Positions 16,515 through 25,328 of a DNA stretch of 28,179 nt are shown piece by piece. Source of the DNA: UBA2421 sp002343075. Its GTDB lineage: Bacteria > Planctomycetota > Phycisphaerae > Tepidisphaerales > Tepidisphaeraceae. The position numbers and the translations under genes were made by a program. Position 1 is the stretch's first letter; each line of letters starts with the position of its first letter. Under the pieces are notes generated by a model that saw only the letters and a list, made by a program, of their open reading frames with translations, searched no databases and was not told where the DNA came from. The stretch lies in NCBI GenBank assembly GCA_937982565.1, contig CALJLN010000004.1:1-28179 (forward strand). The letters run 5' to 3'.

Positions 16515-19500
16515 TTACTGGGCCCGCTCGCTCAACAGCGGGAACTGCTTGGCTTCCTGTTCACGCTGGATGATGATCGTCGGTTTCACCAGGATGAGCA
16601 GAACCTGATCGTCCTTGGCCATTGAGCGATTGGTGAACAATCGCTTCAGGAATGGGATTTTGCTCAAGACCGGCACGCCCGATTCACGTTCAATCTCCGC
16701 GGCGAGGCTCTGCCCGCCGAGCAGAAGCGTCCCGCCGTCGGGCACGCTGACGGTTGTCCTCACTTCGGTGATCTGAATTTCCGGCTGCTGAATGAACCCA
16801 GTTGCCACGCCTGCGTTGCCATCATCACCCGTGCCACCTGCAGTCGCCTGGGCGACTTGGAAGTTGACGAGGTTCAGCAACTGCGCCACCTGCGGGCGGA
16901 GCGTAAGGGTGACATATTTTCGGTCAGAACTGACGGTCGCCTGAACGTCCAGAATCGCGCCAGTGTTTACCAATGCCGGTGTCGGGTCGAAGCCGACAGC
17001 GCCGGTGCCGACGATCGGCTGCAGGTCGCTGACATATGCCCGCTGGGTCGAGATCAAAACATAAGCCCGCTGGCCATTGAAGAGCGTCACCCGCGGTGCG
17101 GTGATGGTGCTCACGCTCTGCGATGCCTGCGTCGCACGAATCAACGCCGTCACCTGGAAATCATCAAGGAAGGTAATTCCAGTTGACAGCGCCGGGCCAG
17201 CGCCCGTAGTGCCTCCGATCACCGACGCGAGATTGCCCGGCAGGCTCGTATCGAGGTTGCTGGCTTGTGTAAATCCGAACGAGTTCTGCAACACCCTTAC
17301 CACGCCCGGGGTTGGATTCGGGTTGGTCGGCGAGATGCTCGTCGGATCAAAGAACCGATCCTGATCGAGGTTGGCAAAGGCGAAATCAAAGTCCACGCCG
17401 ACATCTTCCAGGAAGTTACGCTGTACGCTCAGGAACCGCGCTTCGATGGTTACCTGAATGGCGCGGGTCTCACGCAATTGCTCCAGCAGGCGAACCAGTT
17501 GACGCTGATTTTCCGGCGTCTGCGTGACGATGAGCTGCCCCTGCAACTCGCGAAGGCTGCCGACTGCCCCGCCGTTGTCTTTCCAGCTATCGCTGGCGAC
17601 GGTGTCTTGAATCAGCCGGATGATCTCATCGACAAGCTCGACGCGTGTCGGGCCTTCGTCATCCTCACCCCCGCCGCCGCCGCCGAACAGGTTGCCACCG
17701 CCACCACCGCCTCGACCTGCTGACTGTTGCTGCTGCAGGTTAAAGTCGGGGGCGTTGTCAAAGTCGGGAATGTTGATGATCAGATCGCGAATGTCATAAA
17801 CGCGGGTAACCACGTTTGCCGACAGATCTTCTTCCGTGCTGATGGTGATAACGCCTTCATCGATCGTGTAGCCGAGGCGGACCGTGCCCCCGCCGACTTC
17901 ATTCAGCACGGTGTTGAGCACCTTGGCAAACTTGACATCGCGCAGCCGGGCCGACACCTGCGTGTCCTTGGCAATGCCGGCCGCTTCAAGGGCGCGCCAG
18001 TTGACGAAGATATTGGCCTGGCTCACGTCGCGCAGGAAATCGACCACATCGCTGAACGCAACATTGCTGAAGTTGATTTCCGGCAACTTGCGATCGAGCG
18101 CGATCGCGACGCCCTGATCTTCCTGGCTCGCACCGCGTTCGGCTTCGACCGTGCGCTCGCGGCGCTCGGAAAGTTCCGGCCAGTTTTCTGGATAGCGGAG
18201 AATGTCATTATACGGAATTCGCTTTTCTTCGTTCTCGATCAGCACATCGGTCATCTGGCGATCAAACGTCTCGCGATACTTTCGCTGTTTGGCGAATTGA
18301 GCCTGATCGAGCAGGAACGGACGCATTCCATTGGCGTAATCGTCGTTGCGATCGAGCACCAGAATCTGATCAACCGCGGCCAGGGCCTGCGCCCAGTCGC
18401 GTTGCCGGGTGTGCTCCATCGCAGTCCGGCGGAGGGTCTTGATTGTCGCGATTCGCTGCTCACGCTCGGCCTGTTCTTTCGCCTTCTGCAGCGCGACCGC
18501 TTCTTCCGAAGCGCTCTGGGCGGCGGCCGACTCAAAACTGAGGCGGCTTTGTTCCAGTCGATTCTGCGTTTCGGCGATCACGGCATCAAATCGATTTAAC
18601 TCTGCGGTCTGGAAAATCGTCGGGTCGGTCGCGCGGGCAATGCGGGCCTGCGAGATCGCGGCTTCGGCGTCCTTGTAGTTGGTGGCGCTGATGTTGCGAT
18701 TGGCCGTATTGATCGCATTGTCGAACGAAAAGCTGATCGCCTCACGACGCGTAAGAATCTGCTTTTCCTGCTCGGCCAGCAAGTCGCGCGCGGCCGGTTG
18801 GCGATTGGTCAACTGCAGCATGCGGTTACGGCCGTTGCTGGCTTCGGAATTGGCCGGATCGAGCGCGGCGGCCTGGGTATATAGCGTCAGCGCTTCATCT
18901 AGCTTGCTGGCGGCGGCGGCTTCATCGGCTTGATTCACAAGCTCCCGCGCATCGAATGCACGCTTCTCGGCCTCGGCCCGAGTCAACTCAGCCGTGCGGC
19001 GAAGGTCGTCCTGCACCGTCGGCATTGCTTCGGCGGGCGCTGGCTCGGTCGCAAGCGGCTCGGAGGTGACGACCGGCGCTTCGGTAACAACAGGAGGCTC
19101 ACCAACTGCACCCGTTGTAACACCTGAAGCAACGGGCGCGCTGCCGGTAGACGGTGTCTCCACGGCGGGTTCGACCGCTGGCTCAACCGGCGGCGCTGCC
19201 TTCGCCTGCGCTTCCATGCGGGCCAATTCGGCTGCAGCTTCGGCTTCCTTGGCAGCGATGGCGGCGGCTTCGGCTTCCCGGGCAGCGCGCTCGGCGGCTT
19301 CGCGCTCGGCTGAGGCCTGCGCCTCAACCATCGCGCGCTGCGCGTCGGCCTGCTCCTTGGCATCCATCCGGGCCAGCATTTTCGCGGGCGAATCCTCGAA
19401 AAGCCCGGGCCGATAGTTCAGATTGTTCGCGAGCGTGAGATTTTCACGCGCCGCAACCCAATCGCCTCGGCGATATTGGTCGCGACCCATGACGTACGCG

Positions 19501-20459
19501 TCTTTGGCCCGCTTTTTCACATCACCGACCGCGGCCTTGGCAGCCTGTTCCTGATACGGCTCAGACGCCCTGGCAGCCGCTTCGGGTGTCGGGGGGACTT
19601 CCGTCGCAGTCACTTCCTTCACCGCGACCGCGGGACCCGTGAAACCGGCGGCAATGCGCTCGTTGGTTTCGCTCAAATAGTCGCTGACGCTCTTCTCGAA
19701 CAATCCGGCGCGGTAGTTCGAGGCCTTCAATTGCTCAAACTTCGGCTTGGCTTCCGCATAGCGACCGGCCTTAAAATCGGCCTTTGCCACCGCGTAAAGT
19801 CCTTTGAGATCAGTGGTTGCGCGACGGGCGACGTTTTCCGCCACCGCAATCTGCTCGCGTGCCTTGGCGCGCGTGCCTTCATCGACAAAGCGGTTTTCAG
19901 CGGCTTGGCGATAGTTTTCAATTGCGGCGACGGAATTGCCCGCGGCAAGCTCGGCTTCACCCTTTTCAAATGCGGCCCGCGCCGCGCGACGCTGGGTGGC
20001 CCCAGTTTCGGCCTTCGTGAGCATGTCGGCAAAGGTCTGACGCGTGGCGTCGTCCCAGCTCGCGTCCGGCTCCACCTGCTGGAGTGTTGCCAGCGACTCT
20101 TCATATTGCTTGTTATTTAGCTCGTCGACGCCTTTCTTGAGCAGTTCCTGCGCGCTGAGTGGCGTCGGTTGGAGGGACAGGTTGATCGCGATCGGCTGAT
20201 CATCCACCGTACGAACGCCCGACTCGACCAGCGCCGAGCCTCGACCGCCAGCGGGCCGGTCTTCGGCGTGCACGCCGAGCGGCGAAATCGCCATCACGGG
20301 CACAGCCAACGCCACCGCGGCAGCAAGCCGGGCAAGTCGGCCCCGCGAGCACCGCCGCAACTGCGACGCAGTCGGCCGCAGGGCCGGCGCGGGCGTTTGC
20401 GCTTGGGTAAAAGGAATGGTGGAGAAACGCGATGACGGGTCGAGATCGTTGAAGAACAC
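16515..20459 (-). CDS. Giant secretin-family outer-membrane protein with TPR and coiled-coil N-terminus
   Basis: 1314 residues from a GTG at 20459, chosen because AGGAGG lies six bases before it; the upstream ATG at 20537 has no such site. A hydrophobic signal segment follows a basic stretch (RLARLAAAVALAVPVMA, about residues 42-58). Residues about 95-390 hold TPR-like units (AQELLKKGVDELNNKQYEES and others). About 370-425 is an Ala/Glu/Arg-rich coiled coil, then a Pro/Val-rich linker and more TPR-like helices. Near 785-880 is an N0/STN-like domain (INFSNVAFSDVVDFLRD), then an N1-type domain interrupted by a long glycine-rich loop, and the secretin beta-barrel ends the protein (VPDGGTLLLGG, GVPVLSKIPFLKRLF, LLILVKPTII). 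Secretins form outer-membrane channels for type IV pili or type II secretion. Typical GspD or PilQ is about half this length. Confidence 0.93.
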   Translation of the reverse strand: MFFNDLDPSSRFSTIPFTQAQTPAPALRPTASQLRRCSRGRLARLAAAVALAVPVMAISPLGVHAEDRPAGGRGSALVESGVRTVDDQPIAINLSLQPTPLSAQELLKKGVDELNNKQYEESLATLQQVEPDASWDDATRQTFADMLTKAETGATQRRAARAAFEKGEAELAAGNSVAAIENYRQAAENRFVDEGTRAKAREQIAVAENVARRATTDLKGLYAVAKADFKAGRYAEAKPKFEQLKASNYRAGLFEKSVSDYLSETNERIAAGFTGPAVAVKEVTATEVPPTPEAAARASEPYQEQAAKAAVGDVKKRAKDAYVMGRDQYRRGDWVAARENLTLANNLNYRPGLFEDSPAKMLARMDAKEQADAQRAMVEAQASAEREAAERAAREAEAAAIAAKEAEAAAELARMEAQAKAAPPVEPAVEPAVETPSTGSAPVASGVTTGAVGEPPVVTEAPVVTSEPLATEPAPAEAMPTVQDDLRRTAELTRAEAEKRAFDARELVNQADEAAAASKLDEALTLYTQAAALDPANSEASNGRNRMLQLTNRQPAARDLLAEQEKQILTRREAISFSFDNAINTANRNISATNYKDAEAAISQARIARATDPTIFQTAELNRFDAVIAETQNRLEQSRLSFESAAAQSASEEAVALQKAKEQAEREQRIATIKTLRRTAMEHTRQRDWAQALAAVDQILVLDRNDDYANGMRPFLLDQAQFAKQRKYRETFDRQMTDVLIENEEKRIPYNDILRYPENWPELSERRERTVEAERGASQEDQGVAIALDRKLPEINFSNVAFSDVVDFLRDVSQANIFVNWRALEAAGIAKDTQVSARLRDVKFAKVLNTVLNEVGGGTVRLGYTIDEGVITISTEEDLSANVVTRVYDIRDLIINIPDFDNAPDFNLQQQQSAGRGGGGGGNLFGGGGGGEDDEGPTRVELVDEIIRLIQDTVASDSWKDNGGAVGSLRELQGQLIVTQTPENQRQLVRLLEQLRETRAIQVTIEARFLSVQRNFLEDVGVDFDFAFANLDQDRFFDPTSISPTNPNPTPGVVRVLQNSFGFTQASNLDTSLPGNLASVIGGTTGAGPALSTGITFLDDFQVTALIRATQASQSVSTITAPRVTLFNGQRAYVLISTQRAYVSDLQPIVGTGAVGFDPTPALVNTGAILDVQATVSSDRKYVTLTLRPQVAQLLNLVNFQVAQATAGGTGDDGNAGVATGFIQQPEIQITEVRTTVSVPDGGTLLLGGQSLAAEIERESGVPVLSKIPFLKRLFTNRSMAKDDQVLLILVKPTIIIQREQEAKQFPLLSERAQ

Positions 20460-21092
20460 GATCTTCCTCCTCACAACTTGTAGCCGGTAGATGGGGTCGG
20501 TGCGTCCACACTCCCGTCGGCCGGCTGAACTTCCCACGCGTTACGGCAGGTCGATCAACCCCGTGCGTCGACGCCGACGCCAGAGCCGAGTAGGACAACA
20601 TTGCTCGGTAGATCGAAGCATGCGCGGGAATCTCAACTCGATGCAAGTCCTTGGTGCCAAATCATTTAGAGCGAGCAGGCGGCAGTCTCGCCACACCCGG
20701 AAACGGTCAAAAGACGGTCAAAACAAAACACGCAAAACAATGCAGGTCTCGTGCAGATCCGCAGCTCTCATGCCGCTTAACAGTCGCCCCCCTGACTTCT
20801 GACCCGGCGTTCACCGGGCCGGTTAGGGGCAAAACCAACATTCTTTTCGCCCGCCAAACCGGTGCGACCCGGATTGACTTGCGGCGCGGAAATCTAACCG
20901 AACGCAATGGGCGTTTCAAATAAAATGGGTTGTATCAACGGTGGTAAGCGACGTCCCAATATGATTGAGGCAATTCTCCAGAAAGACCTGCCAGACGCGG
21001 CAAACCGGCGAGGGGTCATGTGAGCGTCGGCGCCAGTGCTCAATCTGGGGCCAGCCGGTATCATTCGTGGAAACTTCGAGAGGTAGGGACTC
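20460..21092. other. Divergent intergenic region between the secretin gene and pilT
   Basis: 633 bases between two divergent starts. It must hold both promoters. I see the secretin ribosome site (20466-20471), two copies of ACGGTCAAAA 11 bases apart at 20703-20712 and 20714-20723, and a TTGACT near 20875 without a good -10. The 11-base spacing puts the repeats on one face of the helix, which would suit tandem regulator binding. No gene or known riboswitch is convincing. Confidence 0.45.
20466..20471 (-). promoter_or_regulatory. Ribosome binding site that fixes the GTG start of the secretin
   Basis: AGGAGG on the minus strand, followed by a six-base spacer and GTG at 20459. It is the best ribosome site in the window and moves the start 26 codons inside the longest open frame. 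Confidence 0.8.
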
Positions 21093-22196
21093 ATGATCGA
21101 TCTTCAGGGATTGCTCAAATTTGGCGTCGATAACAGCGCCTCCGACATCCACATCCAGGCCGGCCTTCCGCCGAGGGTGCGGATTGGCGGGGTGATGCGC
21201 GCCGTGACCCTCCCGCCGCCGGATGATGACACGGTGCGGAAGTTTATCGCCAGCCTGGCGCCTCCTCGCATGCAGGAAGACCTTGATCAACGCCTGATCG
21301 ACGGAATGGACTTTTCCCATTCCGGGCCCGGCGGGGAGCGGTTTCGGTGTTCGGGCTATCAGCACCTGGGCTTGGCGGGGTTGGCGATGCGCGTGGTGAA
21401 GGGGAAAATCCCGACTATCAGCGAACTCAACCTCCCGCCGGCGGTTTCCGACATCGCCATTGCCCGCCGCGGGCTTACCCTCGTCACCGGGACCACCGGC
21501 AGCGGGAAATCCACCACCCTGGCGGCGATGATCGATCTCATTAACCAGTCGTTTCCCGCGAAAATAATCTGTATTGAAGACCCCGTGGAGTACCTGCACA
21601 CGCCCAAGCAGGCGATGATCTCGCAGCTTGAGGTTGGCAGCGATACGCCCAGTTTTGACAAGGCTTTACGACAATCGCTTCGGCAAGACCCTGATGTGAT
21701 TCTGGTCGGCGAACTGCGCGACGTCGATACCCTGAAAATCGCCCTGCGCGCCGCAGACACAGGCCATCAGGTCTTTTCCACGGTTCACTCGGCCAGCGCG
21801 CCCCAGACGGTGGAACGCATTATCGCAATGTTCCCCCCGGCGGAGCACAAACTCCTGCTCACCCAGCTTGCAACCAACCTTGAAGCGATCATCTCACAGC
21901 GGCTGCTCATCTGCCGCGACAACAAGCGCCGCCCGGCGGTCGAAATCCTCCGTGGCGGGCCGGTGCCCACGAAATACATCCTCGAAGGCCGTGCCATGGA
22001 ACTCGGCGATTACCTCAAAACCGCCGGCAACGGCCAGCAGACCTTCGATCAGGACTTGCTGGGAATGTTCAAGAGGGAGCTGATCACCTATGCCGAGGCC
22101 ATGCACAACGCCAGCAGCCCAGAAAGCCTGCAAATGAGCCTCCGCGGCATCGCTGGCAGCGGCGCGGTCAGCGAGACGGTCAAACGCGGGGGGTAG
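21093..22196 (+). CDS. pilT: Type IV pilus retraction / twitching ATPase PilT
   Basis: 367 residues, normal for PilT. The N-terminal domain starts with the family pattern SASDIHIQAGLPP. The Walker A loop is GTTGSGKST (133-141), the Asp box is IEDPVE (161-166), Walker B is VILVGELRD (202-210) and the His box spans TGHQVFSTVH (His225, His232). PilT is a hexameric cytoplasmic ATPase that depolymerises type IV pili, powering twitching and DNA uptake. Its divergent neighbour is the large secretin, which suggests a pilus or type II secretion locus, but no pilin, PilB, PilC or PilMNOP genes are in the window. GAGAGGTAGGGA precedes the ATG. PilU or a general secretion ATPase are less likely given the motif pattern and length. 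Confidence 0.93.
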   Translation: MIDLQGLLKFGVDNSASDIHIQAGLPPRVRIGGVMRAVTLPPPDDDTVRKFIASLAPPRMQEDLDQRLIDGMDFSHSGPGGERFRCSGYQHLGLAGLAMRVVKGKIPTISELNLPPAVSDIAIARRGLTLVTGTTGSGKSTTLAAMIDLINQSFPAKIICIEDPVEYLHTPKQAMISQLEVGSDTPSFDKALRQSLRQDPDVILVGELRDVDTLKIALRAADTGHQVFSTVHSASAPQTVERIIAMFPPAEHKLLLTQLATNLEAIISQRLLICRDNKRRPAVEILRGGPVPTKYILEGRAMELGDYLKTAGNGQQTFDQDLLGMFKRELITYAEAMHNASSPESLQMSLRGIAGSGAVSETVKRGG

Positions 22197-22307
22197 TGAT
22201 TCTCAAGACGCACCCGTTGTTCTTGACGACGGAACCACGCAGTTTTCCATTCACTAAATGACCGCTTTGCCTCGGCGCGCTCAGGCTCATACGATTCCCG
22301 ACTCAAA

Positions 22308-25262
22308 ATGAGCAGCAGCAACCAAAAACAGATCCGCATCAAGGGCGCCCGCGAGCACAATCTCAAAAATCTCCAGATCGAAATCCCTCGCGATAAGCTC
22401 GTCGTCATCACCGGACTTTCCGGCAGCGGCAAGAGTACCCTCGCATTTGACACCGTATACGCAGAGGGCCAGCGGAAATACATGGAATCGCTGTCGGCGT
22501 ACGCGCGGCAGTTTCTGGACATGCTCCAGAAGCCCGACATTGACGAAATCGAGGGCCTGCCGCCCACCATTGCCATCGAACAGCGGTCGGCATCGTCCAA
22601 TCCGCGGTCGACTGTCGCCACAACCACAGAGATTTATGATTACCTGCGCGTCCTCTTCGCTCGCGCCGGCACGCCGCACTGCTGGGTTTGTGGAAAGACC
22701 GTGGCTTCTCAAAGCGCATCGCAAATCGTCGATGCGGTCATGCAGCACCCCGCCGGCACGAAAGTGATGATCCTCGCCCCGCTGGTTCGGCAGCAGAAGG
22801 GAGAACACAAGGAAACCTTCGCCGCGATTCACAAGCAGGGGTTTGTGCGCGCCCGCGTTGATGGGGAGATCCTGGAACTGCAATCGCCGGACAAAGCGCC
22901 GGCGCTGGCAAAGACCTTTAAGCACGATATCGAAGCGGTGGTCGATCGAATCGTGCTCAAACCCGAAATCAGGAGCCGATGTGCCGATTCGATCGAGACG
23001 GCCCTCAAGCTGTCGCAGGGACTGGTCATCCTCGCGGTCGAATCGGCTGGCAAGTGGGCCGATCAGCTTTACAGCGAAAAGTTTGCCTGCGCCGATCACC
23101 CCGAAGCCAGCCTGCCCGAACTTGAGCCGCGCGTCTTCAGCTTCAACTCGCCCCAAGGGGCGTGCCCGACGTGCCACGGCCTGGGGACCGTGCAGGAGTT
23201 TGACCCGGACATGGTCGTGCCCGATGACTCCCTCACACTTGAAACGGGCGCGATCGAGCCGTGGCGAAAAAATGGCAAGCGGATGAATGTGTTCTACAGC
23301 CGGGTGCTGCGGCAGTTCTGCAAGGATTTTGGCATCGGTTACTCCGTGCCGGTCAGGGAAATTGATAAGAAGGTGAAGGATGTGCTCTTCTTCGGCACCA
23401 CAGCCAAGGGCGATTTGGGCACGGGCACGGATTTTGAAGGGATCATTCCCAACCTGCAGCGGCGGTTTGTGAGCACCGAGAGCGAGTGGGTCAAGCACAA
23501 GCTGCAGGATTACATGTCAGAGCAGCCGTGCGAATCCTGCCGCGGCACGCGGCTGAAGCCCGAAGTGCTGGCTGTGCGAATCCGTAGCACGGGTTTTCAA
23601 CCCGTTCTTCCTGCGCTATCCAGCACCGAGCCACCGAAAAAAAAGCCGAAGAATAATGCTAAGAATGGGTTGGAAACCCATGCTACGGTGCCACTCCCCG
23701 GCTCATCCATCCACGACATCACCGTGATGACCGTCGAGAGGGCCAAGGCGTTTTTTGAGAATCTCAAGCTGAGCAAGGAAGGAACCAAGATCGCCGAGCC
23801 GATCGTGCGCGAGATCGGCGCGCGCCTCGGGTTCATGGTCGATGTCGGCCTGGGTTATCTCACCCTCGACCGAAAGACCGGTTCGCTCTCCGGCGGGGAG
23901 GCGCAGCGCATCCGGCTGGCCACGCAGGTCGGCAGCGGGCTGGTTGGGGTGGCTTATGTGCTGGACGAACCGACCATCGGACTGCATCAGCGCGACAACA
24001 CCCGCCTGATTCGCACGCTGCTCCGCCTGCGCGATATCGGCAACAGCGTCATTATGGTGGAACACGACGAAGACTGTATCCGCGCCGCCGACCATTTGAT
24101 CGATATCGGCCCGGGTGCCGGGATTCACGGCGGGACGGTCGTTGCACAGGGCGACATGCCCGCAGTGCTCAAGCAAAGGGCGAGCGTTACGGTCCAATAC
24201 ATCACCGGCGAGAAGCAGATTCTCGTCCCCCCGGCCCGGCGGCCCGTCAACCCCGCCAAAGCCGCGATCGAACTGAAAGGCTGCACCGCCAACAACTTAA
24301 AGAGCGTCGATGTAAAGATTCCCCTCGGTGGGCTGGTTTGCGTCACCGGCGTGAGCGGCAGTGGAAAATCGACGCTGGTCAATCAGACTCTTCTACCCGC
24401 GCTCAAACGCAAGATCTATAACAGCCGGGTGCGCGCCGGCGCACACAAGACCATCAACGGCCTCAAGCAGATTGATAAAGTCATCGAAATCGATCAATCC
24501 CCCATCGGCCGGACACCGCGGAGCAACCCTGCGACCTACACCGGCGTTTTTGATGACATCCGCAAGACATTTTCACAAACCCGCGAAGCCAAGATCCGCG
24601 GCTACGAAATGGGCCGGTTCAGCTTCAATGTCAAGGGCGGCCGCTGCGAGTCGTGTCAGGGCCAGGGCACCAAGTGCATCGAGATGCATTTCCTGCCCGA
24701 TGTTTATGTCAACTGCGAAGTGTGCCGCGGCAGCCGATACAACGCCGAAACCCTCGAGATCCACTACCGCGGAAAGAATATCGCCCAGGTGCTGAATATG
24801 ACGATCGAAGAAGCGCTCGGCTTTTTCGAGAACTTTCCACGCGTGCATCAAATGCTCAAGGCGATCAACGATGTCGGCCTTGGCTATGTAAAACTCGGCC
24901 AGCCAAGCACGCAACTGTCCGGCGGGGAGGCGCAGCGCGTCAAGCTCGCCACCGAACTCGGCAAGACCGCTACGGGGCACACGCTGTATGTGCTCGACGA
25001 GCCGACAACCGGCCTGCACTTCGCTGACATTCAAAACCTGCTCAATGTCCTGAATCGACTCGCCGACATGGGGAACACCGTGCTGGTGATCGAACACAAT
25101 CTGGACGTCATCAAGTGCGCCGACTGGATCATCGACATGGGCCCCGAAGGCGGTACCGGCGGCGGCGAAGTCATCGCCACGGGCACGCCCGAACAACTCG
25201 TCGGCGTTAAGGGCAGCTTTACCGGCGAATACCTCGCGCCCAAGCTCCACCCAAGCCCCTGA
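22308..25262 (+). CDS. uvrA: Excinuclease ABC subunit A with an in-frame palindromic insertion
   Basis: 984 residues, about 40 more than usual. UvrA is the damage-recognition ATPase of nucleotide excision repair. Both ABC modules are complete: Walker A GLSGSGKST (36-44) and GVSGSGKST (near 680), signatures LSGGEAQRIRLA (near 526) and LSGGEAQRVKLA (near 870), and Walker B LDEPTIGLH and LDEPTTGLH. Zinc-binding pairs are present: CPTCHGLG with the preceding CADH, CESCRGTRL, and the C-terminal CESCQGQG...CEVCRGSR. The extra length is residues about 425-461 (RSTGFQPV...GLETHAT), located between LKPEVLAVRI and the strand DITVMTVERAKAFF; it is encoded by a palindromic repeat. Everything else looks functional. 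It lies 111 bases after pilT; I find no recognisable SOS box. Confidence 0.97.
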   Translation: MSSSNQKQIRIKGAREHNLKNLQIEIPRDKLVVITGLSGSGKSTLAFDTVYAEGQRKYMESLSAYARQFLDMLQKPDIDEIEGLPPTIAIEQRSASSNPRSTVATTTEIYDYLRVLFARAGTPHCWVCGKTVASQSASQIVDAVMQHPAGTKVMILAPLVRQQKGEHKETFAAIHKQGFVRARVDGEILELQSPDKAPALAKTFKHDIEAVVDRIVLKPEIRSRCADSIETALKLSQGLVILAVESAGKWADQLYSEKFACADHPEASLPELEPRVFSFNSPQGACPTCHGLGTVQEFDPDMVVPDDSLTLETGAIEPWRKNGKRMNVFYSRVLRQFCKDFGIGYSVPVREIDKKVKDVLFFGTTAKGDLGTGTDFEGIIPNLQRRFVSTESEWVKHKLQDYMSEQPCESCRGTRLKPEVLAVRIRSTGFQPVLPALSSTEPPKKKPKNNAKNGLETHATVPLPGSSIHDITVMTVERAKAFFENLKLSKEGTKIAEPIVREIGARLGFMVDVGLGYLTLDRKTGSLSGGEAQRIRLATQVGSGLVGVAYVLDEPTIGLHQRDNTRLIRTLLRLRDIGNSVIMVEHDEDCIRAADHLIDIGPGAGIHGGTVVAQGDMPAVLKQRASVTVQYITGEKQILVPPARRPVNPAKAAIELKGCTANNLKSVDVKIPLGGLVCVTGVSGSGKSTLVNQTLLPALKRKIYNSRVRAGAHKTINGLKQIDKVIEIDQSPIGRTPRSNPATYTGVFDDIRKTFSQTREAKIRGYEMGRFSFNVKGGRCESCQGQGTKCIEMHFLPDVYVNCEVCRGSRYNAETLEIHYRGKNIAQVLNMTIEEALGFFENFPRVHQMLKAINDVGLGYVKLGQPSTQLSGGEAQRVKLATELGKTATGHTLYVLDEPTTGLHFADIQNLLNVLNRLADMGNTVLVIEHNLDVIKCADWIIDMGPEGGTGGGEVIATGTPEQLVGVKGSFTGEYLAPKLHPSP
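23582..23688. repeat. Nested palindromic repeat element inside uvrA
   Basis: Two 28-base arms at 23582-23609 and 23661-23688 are inverted copies with 25 of 28 bases matching, separated by 51 bases. Each arm is itself a hairpin: ACGGGTT-TTC-AACCCGT (23589-23605) on the left and ATGGGTT-GGA-AACCCAT (23665-23681) on the right. Read in the uvrA frame the element gives STGFQPVL and GLETHAT with no stop. From memory, peptides of this kind recur in planctomycete proteins, which suggests a dispersed family; I cannot verify copy number here. Confidence 0.85.
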
Positions 25263-25328
25263 ACCCGGGCGGCCAGCGCGGCAGGGCGAAACCGTAGTTT
25301 CCACCGCCACGCGGCACGCCCGTCACGT

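Noticed and set aside
17727..18599. Open frame of 290 codons on the plus strand within the secretin gene
   Set aside because: It is antisense to the secretin N0 and TPR region, resembles no family, and has no start signals. It is a shadow of the real gene.
20460..20537. ATG start for the secretin 26 codons upstream
   Set aside because: No ribosome site precedes it, whereas AGGAGG stands six bases before the GTG at 20459.
22287..23498. Open frame of 403 codons on the minus strand, opposite uvrA
   Set aside because: It lies wholly opposite strongly conserved UvrA coding sequence, has no ribosome site or recognisable domain, and its composition is what high third-position GC produces on the other strand.
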